From an uncultured Gammaproteobacteria bacterium (GTDB lineage: Bacteria; Pseudomonadota; Gammaproteobacteria; Arenicellales; Poriferihabitantaceae), in NCBI GenBank assembly GCA_947259885.1, contig CAMYNW010000006.1, forward strand, positions 120,149-184,148: a stretch of 64,000 nucleotides of DNA, in the 5' to 3' direction. Shown here piece after piece: positions 1 to 8,888 of the stretch. The notes under the pieces are model-generated. The model saw nothing but the letters and a program-made list of their open reading frames with translations, was not told where the DNA came from and did not search any database. The position numbers were made by a program, and so were the translations under genes. Each line of letters starts with the position of its first letter. Within the stretch, counting starts at the first letter, position 1.

Positions 1-1285
1 CCGCCGCGATAGGACCAGCGCAGCGAATCAGAGCCAGGCCTCCGCCCGGCACTATACCTTCCTCCACCGCTGCCTTGGTGGCACTGATAGCATCATCGAG
101 GGCTTCCTTACTGCGTTTCATTTCGGACTCAGAAGGTGCACCCACCCTGATCACCGCTACTCCACCGCCTAGTTTAGCGAGCCTTTCCTCCATCTTCTCA
201 CGGTCGTAGTCACTAGTGGTGCTCTGTATCTGCACTCTAATCGATGCGCTACGCGCATCGATTGCAGCCTTATCGCCACTGCCGCCGACGATGGTTGTGC
301 TGTCTTTATCACTCAACACTCGAGACGCCTGGCCCAACTGATCAAGCTGTACATTTTCAAGATTGAGTCCTACATCCTCAGAAATCACCTGACCACCGGT
401 GAGAACAGCGATATCTTCCAGCATTGCCTTTCGCCGGTCTCCAAACCCGGGTGCCTTAACCGCCAGACTATGCAGCACGCCGCGAACCTGATTCACGACG
501 AGCGTGGCGAGCGCCTCGCCCTCAATATCTTCAGCAATGATCACCAGTGGTTTTCCAGTCTTTGCGATCTGCTCAAGCAACGGCACAAGGTCATTCAAAC
601 GACCGATCTTCCGGTCGCAGATAAGAATATAAGGATCCTGATAAACCGCTTCCATCTTCTCAGTGTCGGTTACGAAATACGGCGACAGGTAGCCTCGATC
701 GAATTGCATCCCCTCGACTACATCAAGCACAGTTTCTGTAGTATTCGACTCCTCCACAGTGATCACGCCTTCGTCACCAACCTGCTCCATGGCATCAGCA
801 ACCAAGTTACCGATCAGCTCAGAATGGTGTGCCGAAATAGTGGCGACCTGCATCTTCTCCTTTTGAGTCCGGACCGGCTCTGAGATTTTTTTTAAGGCGT
901 CTACGGCCACTCCCAGTCCGCGGTCGAGACCCCGCTTGATATCGATACCGCTCGCTCCTGCCACTACATTCCGAATACCATCAGCGAAGATGGCGTGGGC
1001 CAGTAGCGTGGAAGTACTGGTCCCGTCACCGACGTTCTCACCAGTTTTCTCTGCAGCCTGGCGCAACATCTGAGCGCCAAGGTTTTCCTCGGGATCTTCG
1101 AGATCAACTTCCTTGGCAATAGTTACGCCATCATCACATATGATCGGCGCGCCCCATTTTTTCTGTATCAGAACAGATTTCGATTTCGGGCCCAAAGTGA
1201 CACGCACAGCGTCAGCAAGCGCAGCAGTTCCGCGCAGTATCTTTTCCCTGGCGGCGGAATGAAACAGCATTCTTTTGTGTGGCAT
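1..1285 (-). CDS. groEL: GroEL-family chaperonin (60 kDa), C-terminus cut by window edge
   Basis: ATP-driven folding chamber subunit of the cytosol. About 428 codons are visible from an ATG at 1285; the remainder lies off the left edge. The reading frame is open throughout and shows the equatorial ATP-site motif GDGTSTST (GDGTTT in E. coli), the apical domain, and the returning equatorial motif [12 protein letters not shown]. The N-terminus ([17 protein letters not shown]) is that of a divergent GroEL paralogue, not the housekeeping form that starts AAKDVKF. No groES precedes it: the 180 bases upstream hold only a FixK/FNR-type box about 75 bases from the start. I infer a secondary, low-oxygen-induced chaperonin that would use a GroES encoded elsewhere. 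Confidence 0.93.
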   Translation of the reverse strand, partial: MPHKRMLFHSAAREKILRGTAALADAVRVTLGPKSKSVLIQKKWGAPIICDDGVTIAKEVDLEDPEENLGAQMLRQAAEKTGENVGDGTSTSTLLAHAIFADGIRNVVAGASGIDIKRGLDRGLGVAVDALKKISEPVRTQKEKMQVATISAHHSELIGNLVADAMEQVGDEGVITVEESNTTETVLDVVEGMQFDRGYLSPYFVTDTEKMEAVYQDPYILICDRKIGRLNDLVPLLEQIAKTGKPLVIIAEDIEGEALATLVVNQVRGVLHSLAVKAPGFGDRRKAMLEDIAVLTGGQVISEDVGLNLENVQLDQLGQASRVLSDKDSTTIVGGSGDKAAIDARSASIRVQIQSTTSDYDREKMEERLAKLGGGVAVIRVGAPSESEMKRSKEALDDAISATKAAVEEGIVPGGGLALIRCAGPIAA

Positions 1286-1359
1286 TTTTCGACCTCTGAT
1301 TCATTTAAATATGTTGTTCAGACTACGTGCCATTCAAACGAAAAACACCCTTGAAGGCT

Positions 1360-1373
1360 TTGATCCGGGTCAA
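1360..1373. promoter_or_regulatory. FixK/FNR/Dnr-type box upstream of groEL
   Basis: TTGATCCGGGTCAA matches the core TTGA-N6-TCAA exactly and the full FNR palindrome in 9 of 10 positions. It lies about 75 bases before the groEL start, and groEL is the only gene that could use it, because the leftward ADH gene ends on the other side. Confidence 0.6.
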
Positions 1374-1465
1374 ATACCGAGATGCTGATTGGACTCCTTT
1401 CGGGATATAAGAGAGGTTTAATCGCGCCGGAGTAATGGTTGAACAATAATCTCCCGCATAGATTC

Positions 1466-2485
1466 TTACTGTGCTGCTTCCATCATGAGCACCTTAGCTC
1501 CTCTTACCTTACCAGCCTTCAGATCACAAAGAGCCTGGTTGGCGTCGGAAAACTGATATTGTTCTACTGCGGGCTTAAGCGGAATTCTTGATGCGATCTC
1601 AAGACACTGTCGAATATCCTCAGCGGTGACGTTAGCAACGGTTTTAATCTCTTTCTCAAGCCAAAGGTGACGGCTGTAATCCAGGGTTTGCAGAATATCG
1701 AGATCACTATCCTCTTTACGTATTGCGTTAATGACCAGACGCCCCCCTGGGCGCAGGTTTTCCATTGCCGCCAACACCGGTTTCCATGCCGGCGTGGTAT
1801 CGATTATTGCGTCTAGCGGTTGATTTGGACTGGCTTCGGTTGGCCCGGCCCAATGTGCTCCTAACTCGAGAGCATGCTGCTGCTGAACGGGATCACGAGC
1901 AAACACATAAATTTGAATAGTCGGATATAGAAATTGAGCCAACTGCAGAACAATGTGTGCGGATCCACCAAATCCAGTGAATCCTAGTTTCTGCCCATAC
2001 CGCACACCAGCAAGCTTCAGTGCACGGTATCCCACACTCCCTGCACAAAGTAATGGAGCAGCCTCAGAGTCGCTAAACACACTTGGAATTGAGAACGCAT
2101 AGTCCTGATGCGCGATCATATATTCAGCATAGCCGCCGTCGACATCGCGGCCGGTAGCCTGAAATTGTTCACTTATGTTCTCCGTATTGCCACCGCTCGA
2201 CCAATGAATCCAGCCCACACCCACTCGATCCCCGACACAAAATCTGTTCACCCCTGATCCCCTCTTATCTACTACGCCGATTACTTCGTGTCCCGGCACA
2301 ACCGGAAGCTGCGGGGGACGCGTTCTGCCCTCGATCTCATCCAGCTCTGTGTGGCACACGCCACATACAGAAACCCGGACCCGCACCTCACATTCACCAG
2401 GTTCTGGTAAAGATAGTTCTACTGGATCTAACGGTTGCCGGTCCTTATTCAGATCTACAATCCGAGAGATATGCATTGCTTTCAT
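1466..2485 (-). CDS. Zinc-type alcohol dehydrogenase family protein lacking the structural-zinc cysteines
   Basis: Medium-chain dehydrogenase of 339 residues. Visible are the catalytic-zinc elements CGVCHTEL (Cys44) and GHEVIG (His66), a further cysteine in PLLCAGSVGYRAL, and a nucleotide-binding segment around GFTGFGGSAH. Relatives of the AdhA/AdhP type oxidise primary alcohols or reduce aldehydes with NAD(P)H. In those relatives the stretch after GVGW carries four cysteines that bind the structural zinc; here it reads HWSSGGNTENISEQF, with none of the four. Substrate is not predictable. A weak FixK/FNR-like site lies 129 bases upstream. Confidence 0.85.
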   Translation of the reverse strand: MKAMHISRIVDLNKDRQPLDPVELSLPEPGECEVRVRVSVCGVCHTELDEIEGRTRPPQLPVVPGHEVIGVVDKRGSGVNRFCVGDRVGVGWIHWSSGGNTENISEQFQATGRDVDGGYAEYMIAHQDYAFSIPSVFSDSEAAPLLCAGSVGYRALKLAGVRYGQKLGFTGFGGSAHIVLQLAQFLYPTIQIYVFARDPVQQQHALELGAHWAGPTEASPNQPLDAIIDTTPAWKPVLAAMENLRPGGRLVINAIRKEDSDLDILQTLDYSRHLWLEKEIKTVANVTAEDIRQCLEIASRIPLKPAVEQYQFSDANQALCDLKAGKVRGAKVLMMEAAQ

Positions 2486-2613
2486 GGTTAACTATTTGTC
2501 GAAAATATCTAGATTGGTTAGTTGGTTCTCGATGCCACCATTCATATTTATTCCATTGATGAACAGTGCGCCCACTCTCCTAATAACGCTAACGGACTTC
2601 AAACTGTAAGATG

Positions 2614-2627
2614 TTGATCCAAATCAT
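2614..2627. promoter_or_regulatory. Weak FixK/FNR-like site upstream of the alcohol dehydrogenase
   Basis: TTGATCCAAATCAT has one mismatch to TTGAT-N4-ATCAA. It lies 129 bases before the dehydrogenase start, farther than most sites in this window. Confidence 0.3.
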
Positions 2628-2674
2628 TTCTATATTGACCAGTGAAACTGGGTTAGCTCCGAAAGGATTACTTT

Positions 2675-3418
2675 TCAGATAAAATACAGTCGATAAAGAA
2701 TCATGATGCCGACTAGGACAAGCAAGCCCGCAACGACTTTCTTAAGCAACCCCACTGGAAGCAGATGCGCTGACTTCGCACCGAGTAGCGAACCTACTCC
2801 TAGCAAAACACCAAGTAAAATTCCGAGTTTAAAATCAATCTCCCCGTGCAAAAAATTGCCTAGCGTTGCGGTTACGGAAATTGGTATCATGATCGATTGT
2901 GCCAAACCAATTGCTGTTAACACCGACACCTTGCGCCAAATCAGGATCGGGATTAACAGTAACGGGCCCCCGGTCCCGCTGAGAGCCGAGCCGACACCGG
3001 TCACGAAACCGATGAGCAGGTATTCAGCACCCGCATGTTGATTATCGTCCCTTATTTCAGTTTGCCTGGCGCGCAGAGCATCCATACCCGCGACCAGTAT
3101 CAGCGCTCCGATAACAGTTTCAAGAATTAAAGGGGATACATAAGGCAACAGGAAAGAGCCAAGATAGGCGCCTGGCAGCGCACCCAGGCAGACACTGGCG
3201 GCGAGGGTCCAATTTATTGAACCATGTCTGGCGTAAATGGACGCGCCGACAACGCCGGTAACAAGATAACTCAACATACAAGCAGGAATGACCTGATGCA
3301 ACGAAAATCCACCCAGATATTTTAGCGCGGGTAATAGTAAAACACCGCCAATACCAACCCCACCTATCAGCACACCAATTACAAGTACAAAAAAAGTTAG
3401 GAGCGGTGAAAGCAGCAT
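2675..3418 (-). CDS. TSUP/TauE-SafE family membrane transporter
   Basis: Integral inner-membrane protein of 247 residues with about eight hydrophobic segments. The two half-repeats typical of TSUP proteins are visible: an N-terminal GVGIGGVLLLPAL and a second glycine-rich stretch GVGSALSGTGGPLLLIP near residue 145. Family members export sulfite, sulfoacetate or other organosulfur anions. The neighbouring choline sulfatase releases sulfate, which makes a sulfur role plausible but unproven. The gene runs toward the alcohol dehydrogenase with 189 bases between them. Confidence 0.85.
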   Translation of the reverse strand: MLLSPLLTFFVLVIGVLIGGVGIGGVLLLPALKYLGGFSLHQVIPACMLSYLVTGVVGASIYARHGSINWTLAASVCLGALPGAYLGSFLLPYVSPLILETVIGALILVAGMDALRARQTEIRDDNQHAGAEYLLIGFVTGVGSALSGTGGPLLLIPILIWRKVSVLTAIGLAQSIMIPISVTATLGNFLHGEIDFKLGILLGVLLGVGSLLGAKSAHLLPVGLLKKVVAGLLVLVGIMILYRLYFI

Positions 3419-3620
3419 CGGGATGACGTACTATTATAAGTTTTAGACAGAAGCTCAATTATGCCGGATCGTTCGAACAGAGTTGTGGTCGTGTACGCAT
3501 AGAATTACTGCCTTATCGCACCAGCACCATATGGAGATGTTCTAACTCCTGTGGCATCTGGTTATTTGATTGCTTCCTGGAAAACGTTATTCTGCATACA
3601 TCACCCTGAGAGGAAGTAAC

Positions 3621-5156
3621 ATGCAACCAACTCGTACCAACATTCTGCTGCTACAGGTAGATCAGCTCACTGCGTCAAAATTGAAATGTTATGGCGACCC
3701 GGTTTCTGTGTCACCAAATATTTCTCAGCTGGCCAATCAAGGAAGTGTGTTCGAACAGGCATACAGCAACTTTCCACTCTGCGCACCATCGAGGTTTTCC
3801 ATGTTATCGGGGCGTCTTGCTTCGAATATTGGTGTCTATGACAATGGCTCTGAATTCTCCTCTTGCGTACCTACGATTCCGCACTTTCTTGCTTACTCCG
3901 GGTACCGGACATGTCTCGTGGGTAAAATGCACTTCGTCGGTGCTGACCAGTTACATGGATACGAAACTCGATTGACGACTGACATCTACCCGGCAGATTT
4001 TGGTTGGACCGGCGACTGGACTGAGATCCGACAGCGCCACTCTAATGATCTGCGTTCTTTCACCCAGGCCGGCGTCTGCCTCAGAAACCCCCAGATGGAG
4101 TATGACGAGGAGGTTACCCACAGAGCCCGTCGCAAACTATACGACCTGGCAAGAGAAAACGACGATCGCCCGTTTTTTCTGACCGTATCCTTCACTCACC
4201 CGCACGATCCCTATCAGTGCCCTCAAGAGTACTGGGATCTTTACCCACATCATGATATTCCAATGCCCACGACGGGTGCACTGCCCGATCAACTGCAAGA
4301 TTCATACAGCATGCGTTTGATGCAGCAATATGGACTTGATAAGGAGCAACTCGGGGAAGAACTCGTCAGGACCGCACGTCACGCCTATTATGGATCAATC
4401 AGCTATATCGATCAGCAGATTGGCAGTCTGCTCGAGACTTTGGTGGAAACGGGCTTCGAGCGGGATACGACGATCATTCTCACCAGCGACCATGGAGATA
4501 TGCTTGGAGAGCGCGGGCTCTGGTATAAGAAATCATTCTTCGAGGATTCAGTGCGAGTGCCACTAATTGTTCGTAAGCCTGGTGTTTCGCCTTCGAGAAT
4601 TCATACGCCGGTGTCGCTGCTGGATCTGCTGCCAACCTTGGTCGAGATTGCTTCCACAAAGTCCGAAGCTCCTGGCATAGCAGATACTCTCGAGGGAAAT
4701 TCCCTGGTCCAGCTAATGCATGGCCTGGAAGATAAAACCCAGAGAATCGTCTATTCAGAAAACCTGGCAGAAGGAGCAATGGCTCCGATACTTATGGTGC
4801 GAGACAATCGCTTTAAATATATTTATAGCTCCATTGATCCGGAGCAGCTGTTCGATTTGTCCAGTGACCCCACCGAACTAAACAATCTAGCAAGTGATCC
4901 AGAATATCAAACGATAAAGCAAGGACTTAAAAATCTAGTCGAAGAAAAATGGGATCTCGAATCATTGACAGATAATGTTTTGCATAGTCAAGATCAACGT
5001 CTCTTTATTCGATCAGTACTTGATCAGCAGCGCACCTGTAACTGGGATTTCAATCCTGATGACCAGGCTAGCGGACAATGCCTGAGGGCTGACAGAAGCT
5101 ACAATGATTGGGCCTACAATGATGTAATCGGTTTAACCAATCCAGCGAGTAACTAA
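3621..5156 (+). CDS. betC: Choline-sulfatase
   Basis: Hydrolyses choline-O-sulfate to choline and sulfate, feeding glycine betaine synthesis. The protein has 511 residues from the ATG at 3621, which has GAGG about 8 bases before it; an in-frame start at 3570 would add 17 residues without sulfatase character. The type I sulfatase signature CAPSR at residues 54-58 supplies the formylglycine cysteine. Metal-binding Asp residues lie in VDQ (residues 13-15) and TSDHGD. The C-terminus (NWDFNP followed by RSYNDWAYND) is the choline-sulfatase-specific tail. An anaerobic sulfatase-maturating enzyme or FGE is not in the window. It stands alone on the plus strand with no betA, betB or betI beside it. 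Confidence 0.9.
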   Translation: MQPTRTNILLLQVDQLTASKLKCYGDPVSVSPNISQLANQGSVFEQAYSNFPLCAPSRFSMLSGRLASNIGVYDNGSEFSSCVPTIPHFLAYSGYRTCLVGKMHFVGADQLHGYETRLTTDIYPADFGWTGDWTEIRQRHSNDLRSFTQAGVCLRNPQMEYDEEVTHRARRKLYDLARENDDRPFFLTVSFTHPHDPYQCPQEYWDLYPHHDIPMPTTGALPDQLQDSYSMRLMQQYGLDKEQLGEELVRTARHAYYGSISYIDQQIGSLLETLVETGFERDTTIILTSDHGDMLGERGLWYKKSFFEDSVRVPLIVRKPGVSPSRIHTPVSLLDLLPTLVEIASTKSEAPGIADTLEGNSLVQLMHGLEDKTQRIVYSENLAEGAMAPILMVRDNRFKYIYSSIDPEQLFDLSSDPTELNNLASDPEYQTIKQGLKNLVEEKWDLESLTDNVLHSQDQRLFIRSVLDQQRTCNWDFNPDDQASGQCLRADRSYNDWAYNDVIGLTNPASN

Positions 5157-5185
5157 TTCACTGGCGAGACTTCAATCAGGTTGAT

Positions 5186-6085
5186 CTAATAGTGTTGAAC
5201 GTAATAGCGCAGAAACCTGTGGATCAGCCACGGGGACAGGTACATTGGAATCTGCCAGACCCCGGCAAACAGGAAAAAATCTTGCGGCAGGTAAGGCCCT
5301 GAAATCGCAATGATCAATCCAATATTCCTGAACGCCGAAAGCAGCGCTGCCTCCATCCACACCCCTCGACCAAAGCTTCGGCTGAGCAACCAGGTCAATC
5401 CGAACAATCCAAAATGCAGCACAAATGCTAACAACGTTAGCCCAATAACCAGTGCTGGATCGATCAAAAAACGATCTGTGACACCGTCCATAATCGCGAT
5501 GGCAAATATCACCAATCCTGTCACAGCGCCCACTTTCATTGATTCAGCTGCAGGCAGATTGAATCCGGCACGAATCAATCGGCGGTAAATCCACGCCAGT
5601 AAAGCGGGCACGCCGATATAAAGTATCAGTCTATATCCATATACGGCAACGTCCATCTGAAGTGGCTCCCCAGAATAAGCAATCCAGACCAGGGGCAGAC
5701 TGAACGGCAGGAGCGCGGTCGAAACCAACACGCCAAACAATGTGAATCTCCCCGGCAGGCCCAACAGAACAGCAATAGACGGCGTACCAAACATACCCCC
5801 AGCGGCGGTTACTAATATCACCGGTACCGCATACATTGGATCAGGCGAGACAGAGCGAAATATCAATCCCAATAAGACTGGAAGTACTACCATCTGGATC
5901 CCGCAGAGCAACACAATCCTTAAGGTATCTCTACCGAATGTTTTAACAATTTGTGATATATCGATCTGGATCAAGGTGAATAACATGATCGCAAACAAAC
6001 TTGGGTAAAGAAGTGGACGCAGAAATCGCGCTACATCCGGCAGTACCAGACCAATCACTATCGCCAACACCAGTAGCCGAGTCAT
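5186..6085 (-). CDS. SBF/ACR3-like membrane transporter (bile acid:sodium symporter superfamily)
   Basis: Integral membrane protein of 299 residues with eight to ten hydrophobic segments. The stretch TAAGGMFGTPSIAVLLG and the late segment SAFRNIGLIIAIS resemble the two discontinuous-helix regions of BASS/ACR3 carriers, which move organic anions or arsenite. An auxin-efflux-carrier assignment is a weaker alternative. The gene is 29 bases from the convergent choline sulfatase and 68 bases downstream of the thioredoxin gene. Substrate unknown. Confidence 0.6.
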   Translation of the reverse strand: MTRLLVLAIVIGLVLPDVARFLRPLLYPSLFAIMLFTLIQIDISQIVKTFGRDTLRIVLLCGIQMVVLPVLLGLIFRSVSPDPMYAVPVILVTAAGGMFGTPSIAVLLGLPGRFTLFGVLVSTALLPFSLPLVWIAYSGEPLQMDVAVYGYRLILYIGVPALLAWIYRRLIRAGFNLPAAESMKVGAVTGLVIFAIAIMDGVTDRFLIDPALVIGLTLLAFVLHFGLFGLTWLLSRSFGRGVWMEAALLSAFRNIGLIIAISGPYLPQDFFLFAGVWQIPMYLSPWLIHRFLRYYVQHY

Positions 6086-6153
6086 CTGTTTTTTACGACT
6101 ACTCGGGCAAAGCGATCGGAACCATCCAATATGGGCCTACAGGACAAGAAGAC

Positions 6154-6591
6154 TTATTTACTAACTGAGCGAACCCATCTTTCGATATCCGCAGTACCCA
6201 TTGCCCCGGCCTGGCGTGCCATTTCTTTGCCCTCTTGAAACATGATCATGGTAGGAATACTGCGAATCCCAAATTTAGCAGCTATAGATTGGGCGGCTTC
6301 GGTATCAAGTTTGGCAAATCGCACAGTCGGCTCCATACCCTTGGCCGTCTCGGCAAAAGCTGGCGCCATCGCCTTGCATGGCCCGCACCAACTGGCCCAA
6401 AAGTCTACTACCACCGGAACATCATTGCGATTTATGAAATCTTCAAAACTTTTTGTATCAAGCGAAACTGGTTCGCCAGATAAAACTTTCTGTTGGCATT
6501 TTCCACAAGTTGGATTGTCGCTAATCCGTTCAATTGGTACCCGATTAACCGCTCCACAGGCCGCACAAACAAGGTGAATTTTTTCACTCAT
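6154..6591 (-). CDS. trxC: Thioredoxin 2 (zinc-ribbon thioredoxin)
   Basis: Cytosolic disulfide reductase of 145 residues. The N-terminal zinc ribbon has CxxC pairs at Cys9/Cys12 and Cys29/Cys32, followed by a thioredoxin domain with the WCGPC active site (Cys69, Cys72) and the cis-proline region SIPTMIMF. I place the start at the ATG at 6591, preceded by GAGAGA; an upstream TTG in frame would add six residues. TrxC in E. coli belongs to the OxyR response; no such site is evident here. Together with groEL, ftsH, hsp20 and cbpA it adds a redox-repair element to this region. Confidence 0.93.
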   Translation of the reverse strand: MSEKIHLVCAACGAVNRVPIERISDNPTCGKCQQKVLSGEPVSLDTKSFEDFINRNDVPVVVDFWASWCGPCKAMAPAFAETAKGMEPTVRFAKLDTEAAQSIAAKFGIRSIPTMIMFQEGKEMARQAGAMGTADIERWVRSVSK

Positions 6592-6762
6592 ATTTAAGTC
6601 TCTCAACAATTAAAATTAAATAAAGAAAAATTATGTAACACGGATTCTGTCGACGTGAGGCGGTGAAATTTTAGAATTAGTCTGAATTGAGTCCTTATAT
6701 TTTTAACCGACCTATCGACAGTCGGCGTGGTGAGGCCTTACAGAGTGCCAAGGTTCAGAAGC

Positions 6763-8043
6763 TCAGATTCTCCGGGTAAAGGAATCAAACACATGGCCAC
6801 CAATTATCCTACTCGCAATAGCCGCAGGATAGAATTGGTGAAAAGGAATTTTTTCCGGCGCATCAACAGTAAGATCGGGACGTTCTCCTTTACACAGGAT
6901 TGCAAGCTGTTTACCCATCATGGTCGCCATTGCTACCCCCCTGCCGTTATAGCCAAGCCCGGCGAATACATTGTCTTCTAGCTTGAGCAGCATTGGTCGA
7001 TGATGCGTTGTCATTGCCACGTAACCGCCCCAGTCATATTCCCATTTCGCGTCCATAAGCGCGGGAAATAGTTTAACTGCCATTTGTCGAAGCTTGCGCG
7101 TATCAAGGGCTCCTATTTTTCCAGTAATCGTGCCTCGACCACCAAACACCATCCGGTTTTCAGCATCCAGTCGATAGTAGTGTGGCACTCCGCCAGACTC
7201 TGACACTGCGTTCCGATTGGGAATAATCTGACTAGCCACTTCATCTGGAAGCGGAGTGGTAGAGGTAATGAGACTTGCCACGGGTACAATCGTCTTTTCG
7301 AGCCCTGGCCAGCAACGATCGGTGTATCCATTGGTACCAATAACAATAGAGCGACAGGAAACTTCGCCCTCGGGACAACTGATCACCCAGCCATCGTTAT
7401 TTCGAGTTATGGATAGAGCCGGCGAATCGCCATAGATGCCCACTCCATTTTTAAGGCAGGCTCTGGCCAGGCCGCGGGCGTAAGACAGTGGTTGCACACT
7501 TCCCCCTCTTCGATCCAGCATTCCTCCATCATAGTGATCCGTGCCGAGCAGATCCTCGATAGCCTCTTTACCTAACCTCTCCACGTCGGCCCCCACGACC
7601 TGCCATTGTTCAGTCCATTTTTCTATAAAACTCATGCCGGCCCTGCCGACAATACCGAGCACATATCCAGGCCTGATCGCCTCGCACTCGATCTCATAGC
7701 GATCGACCAGATCAAACACCAGATCACAGGTCTGATTGACGACTTGGATCACGCGGTCGAACTCATCCTCACTATAGAATTTCTGAATATCCCGGGGAAG
7801 TACTTTCCAATTAGGATTGACTTGTCCGCCATTACGCCCCGAGCAACCCCATCCGGGCTGCTGTTTATCGATGACCACGGCTTTGAGGTCGGATTCCGCA
7901 AGATGAAGCGCTGTAGACAGGCCGGTGTATCCAGCGCCAATAACAGCAACGTTACAAACGATCCTGTCCTTTAGCGGGGGCATATTTTCCAGAGGTGTTG
8001 CAGTTGCCAGCCACAAACTGTCAGGCCATTTTGTTTGTTCCAT
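6763..8043 (-). CDS. FAD-dependent amine oxidoreductase (PuuB/gamma-glutamylputrescine oxidase-like)
   Basis: DAO-superfamily flavoenzyme of 426 residues. The FAD-binding GxGxxG motif reads VIGAGYTGLS near residue 35, the segment WGCSGRNGGQVNPNW follows, and the C-terminal flavin-contact stretch FAGLGYNGRGVAMAT is typical of the PuuB/OrdL group, which oxidises secondary amines such as gamma-glutamylputrescine. No other Puu pathway gene is present, so the substrate could be another N-substituted amino acid. It runs leftward, 172 bases before trxC. Confidence 0.85.
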   Translation of the reverse strand: MEQTKWPDSLWLATATPLENMPPLKDRIVCNVAVIGAGYTGLSTALHLAESDLKAVVIDKQQPGWGCSGRNGGQVNPNWKVLPRDIQKFYSEDEFDRVIQVVNQTCDLVFDLVDRYEIECEAIRPGYVLGIVGRAGMSFIEKWTEQWQVVGADVERLGKEAIEDLLGTDHYDGGMLDRRGGSVQPLSYARGLARACLKNGVGIYGDSPALSITRNNDGWVISCPEGEVSCRSIVIGTNGYTDRCWPGLEKTIVPVASLITSTTPLPDEVASQIIPNRNAVSESGGVPHYYRLDAENRMVFGGRGTITGKIGALDTRKLRQMAVKLFPALMDAKWEYDWGGYVAMTTHHRPMLLKLEDNVFAGLGYNGRGVAMATMMGKQLAILCKGERPDLTVDAPEKIPFHQFYPAAIASRIIGGHVFDSFTRRI

Positions 8044-8304
8044 GAGCCGTTCTTGTAAGTAAGAGTAAACCTTGGATTAAATATGTAAACTTATTGCAGA
8101 GAATACTATCTCTACCACAGACTAAGAAAGGTATTTCACAATTGCACAATAATTAAATTGTTTCGCACGCTTTACCGAGGCGCCAAAGCGTCTAGTCTAT
8201 CGCCACCACGGATTCGCAGACTGCGACAGCTCTACACCAACCCTTGCGAAGTATTAAGGTTAGAATCCCTGTAAAATTTGAATTTACCTTTATATCCTGA
8301 CTCA

Positions 8305-8784
8305 ATGAAATACAAGACTTCTGATTTATGCGACCAGTATCGTGATGAGCTTCAGGTTGCCAACCCCGATTTTATTAACTTCGGTGCTAACCCTGCATTT
8401 CATGGCCAGATTGCCACGCTAAGCGTTCGGCAGGATTTTTTATTGATCAAACAGACGCTAGCGAAACCCGGGCAGGGTCGCGTCCTGGTCATCGATGGTG
8501 ATGGGTTCATGGGATGTGCCCTGCTCGGTGATAGTCTCGCAGCAATGGCAATCAAGAATGAATGGGGTGGTGCTGTAATCAATGGCTGTATTCGAGATTC
8601 TTCAGAACTGGTCGGCCTCGAAATCGGGATTCTCGCTCTTGGAATCTGCCCTGTGCGCCCCGCACAGGTGGGGGCGGGAAAAGCCGATATCGACGTGACT
8701 TTTTCCGGCATTGTATTCAGACCTGGGGAATACCTGTACGCCGACCAGGATGGCGTTGTCACGAGCCCAAACCTTTACCAATAA
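8305..8784 (+). CDS. RraA family protein (RNase E inhibitor-like / oxoacid aldolase fold)
   Basis: Protein of 159 residues, close to the 161 of E. coli RraA. The family core GGAVINGCIRDSSEL carries the conserved Arg and Asp; the central VIDGDGFMGCALLGD and the terminal YLYADQDGVV also fit. RraA proteins bind RNase E and dampen RNA decay, while relatives with the same fold are 4-hydroxy-4-methyl-2-oxoglutarate aldolases; sequence alone leaves both open, with RraA favoured by length. The ATG at 8305 is chosen over a TTG nine codons earlier. It converges on cinA. Confidence 0.85.
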   Translation: MKYKTSDLCDQYRDELQVANPDFINFGANPAFHGQIATLSVRQDFLLIKQTLAKPGQGRVLVIDGDGFMGCALLGDSLAAMAIKNEWGGAVINGCIRDSSELVGLEIGILALGICPVRPAQVGAGKADIDVTFSGIVFRPGEYLYADQDGVVTSPNLYQ

Positions 8785-8888
8785 GCAAAGTAAGTACCGA
8801 ATTGACCTGAATACTAGCTGCTCTACTCCAGGCTCATTAAAGCTTTTCTATCATCACGCTCCGTTCCCCCAGATTCCAGAGTGTTTGG

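Noticed and set aside
470..883. 137-codon open frame on the plus strand
   Set aside because: It lies fully inside the well-supported groEL gene on the other strand and has no domain of its own.
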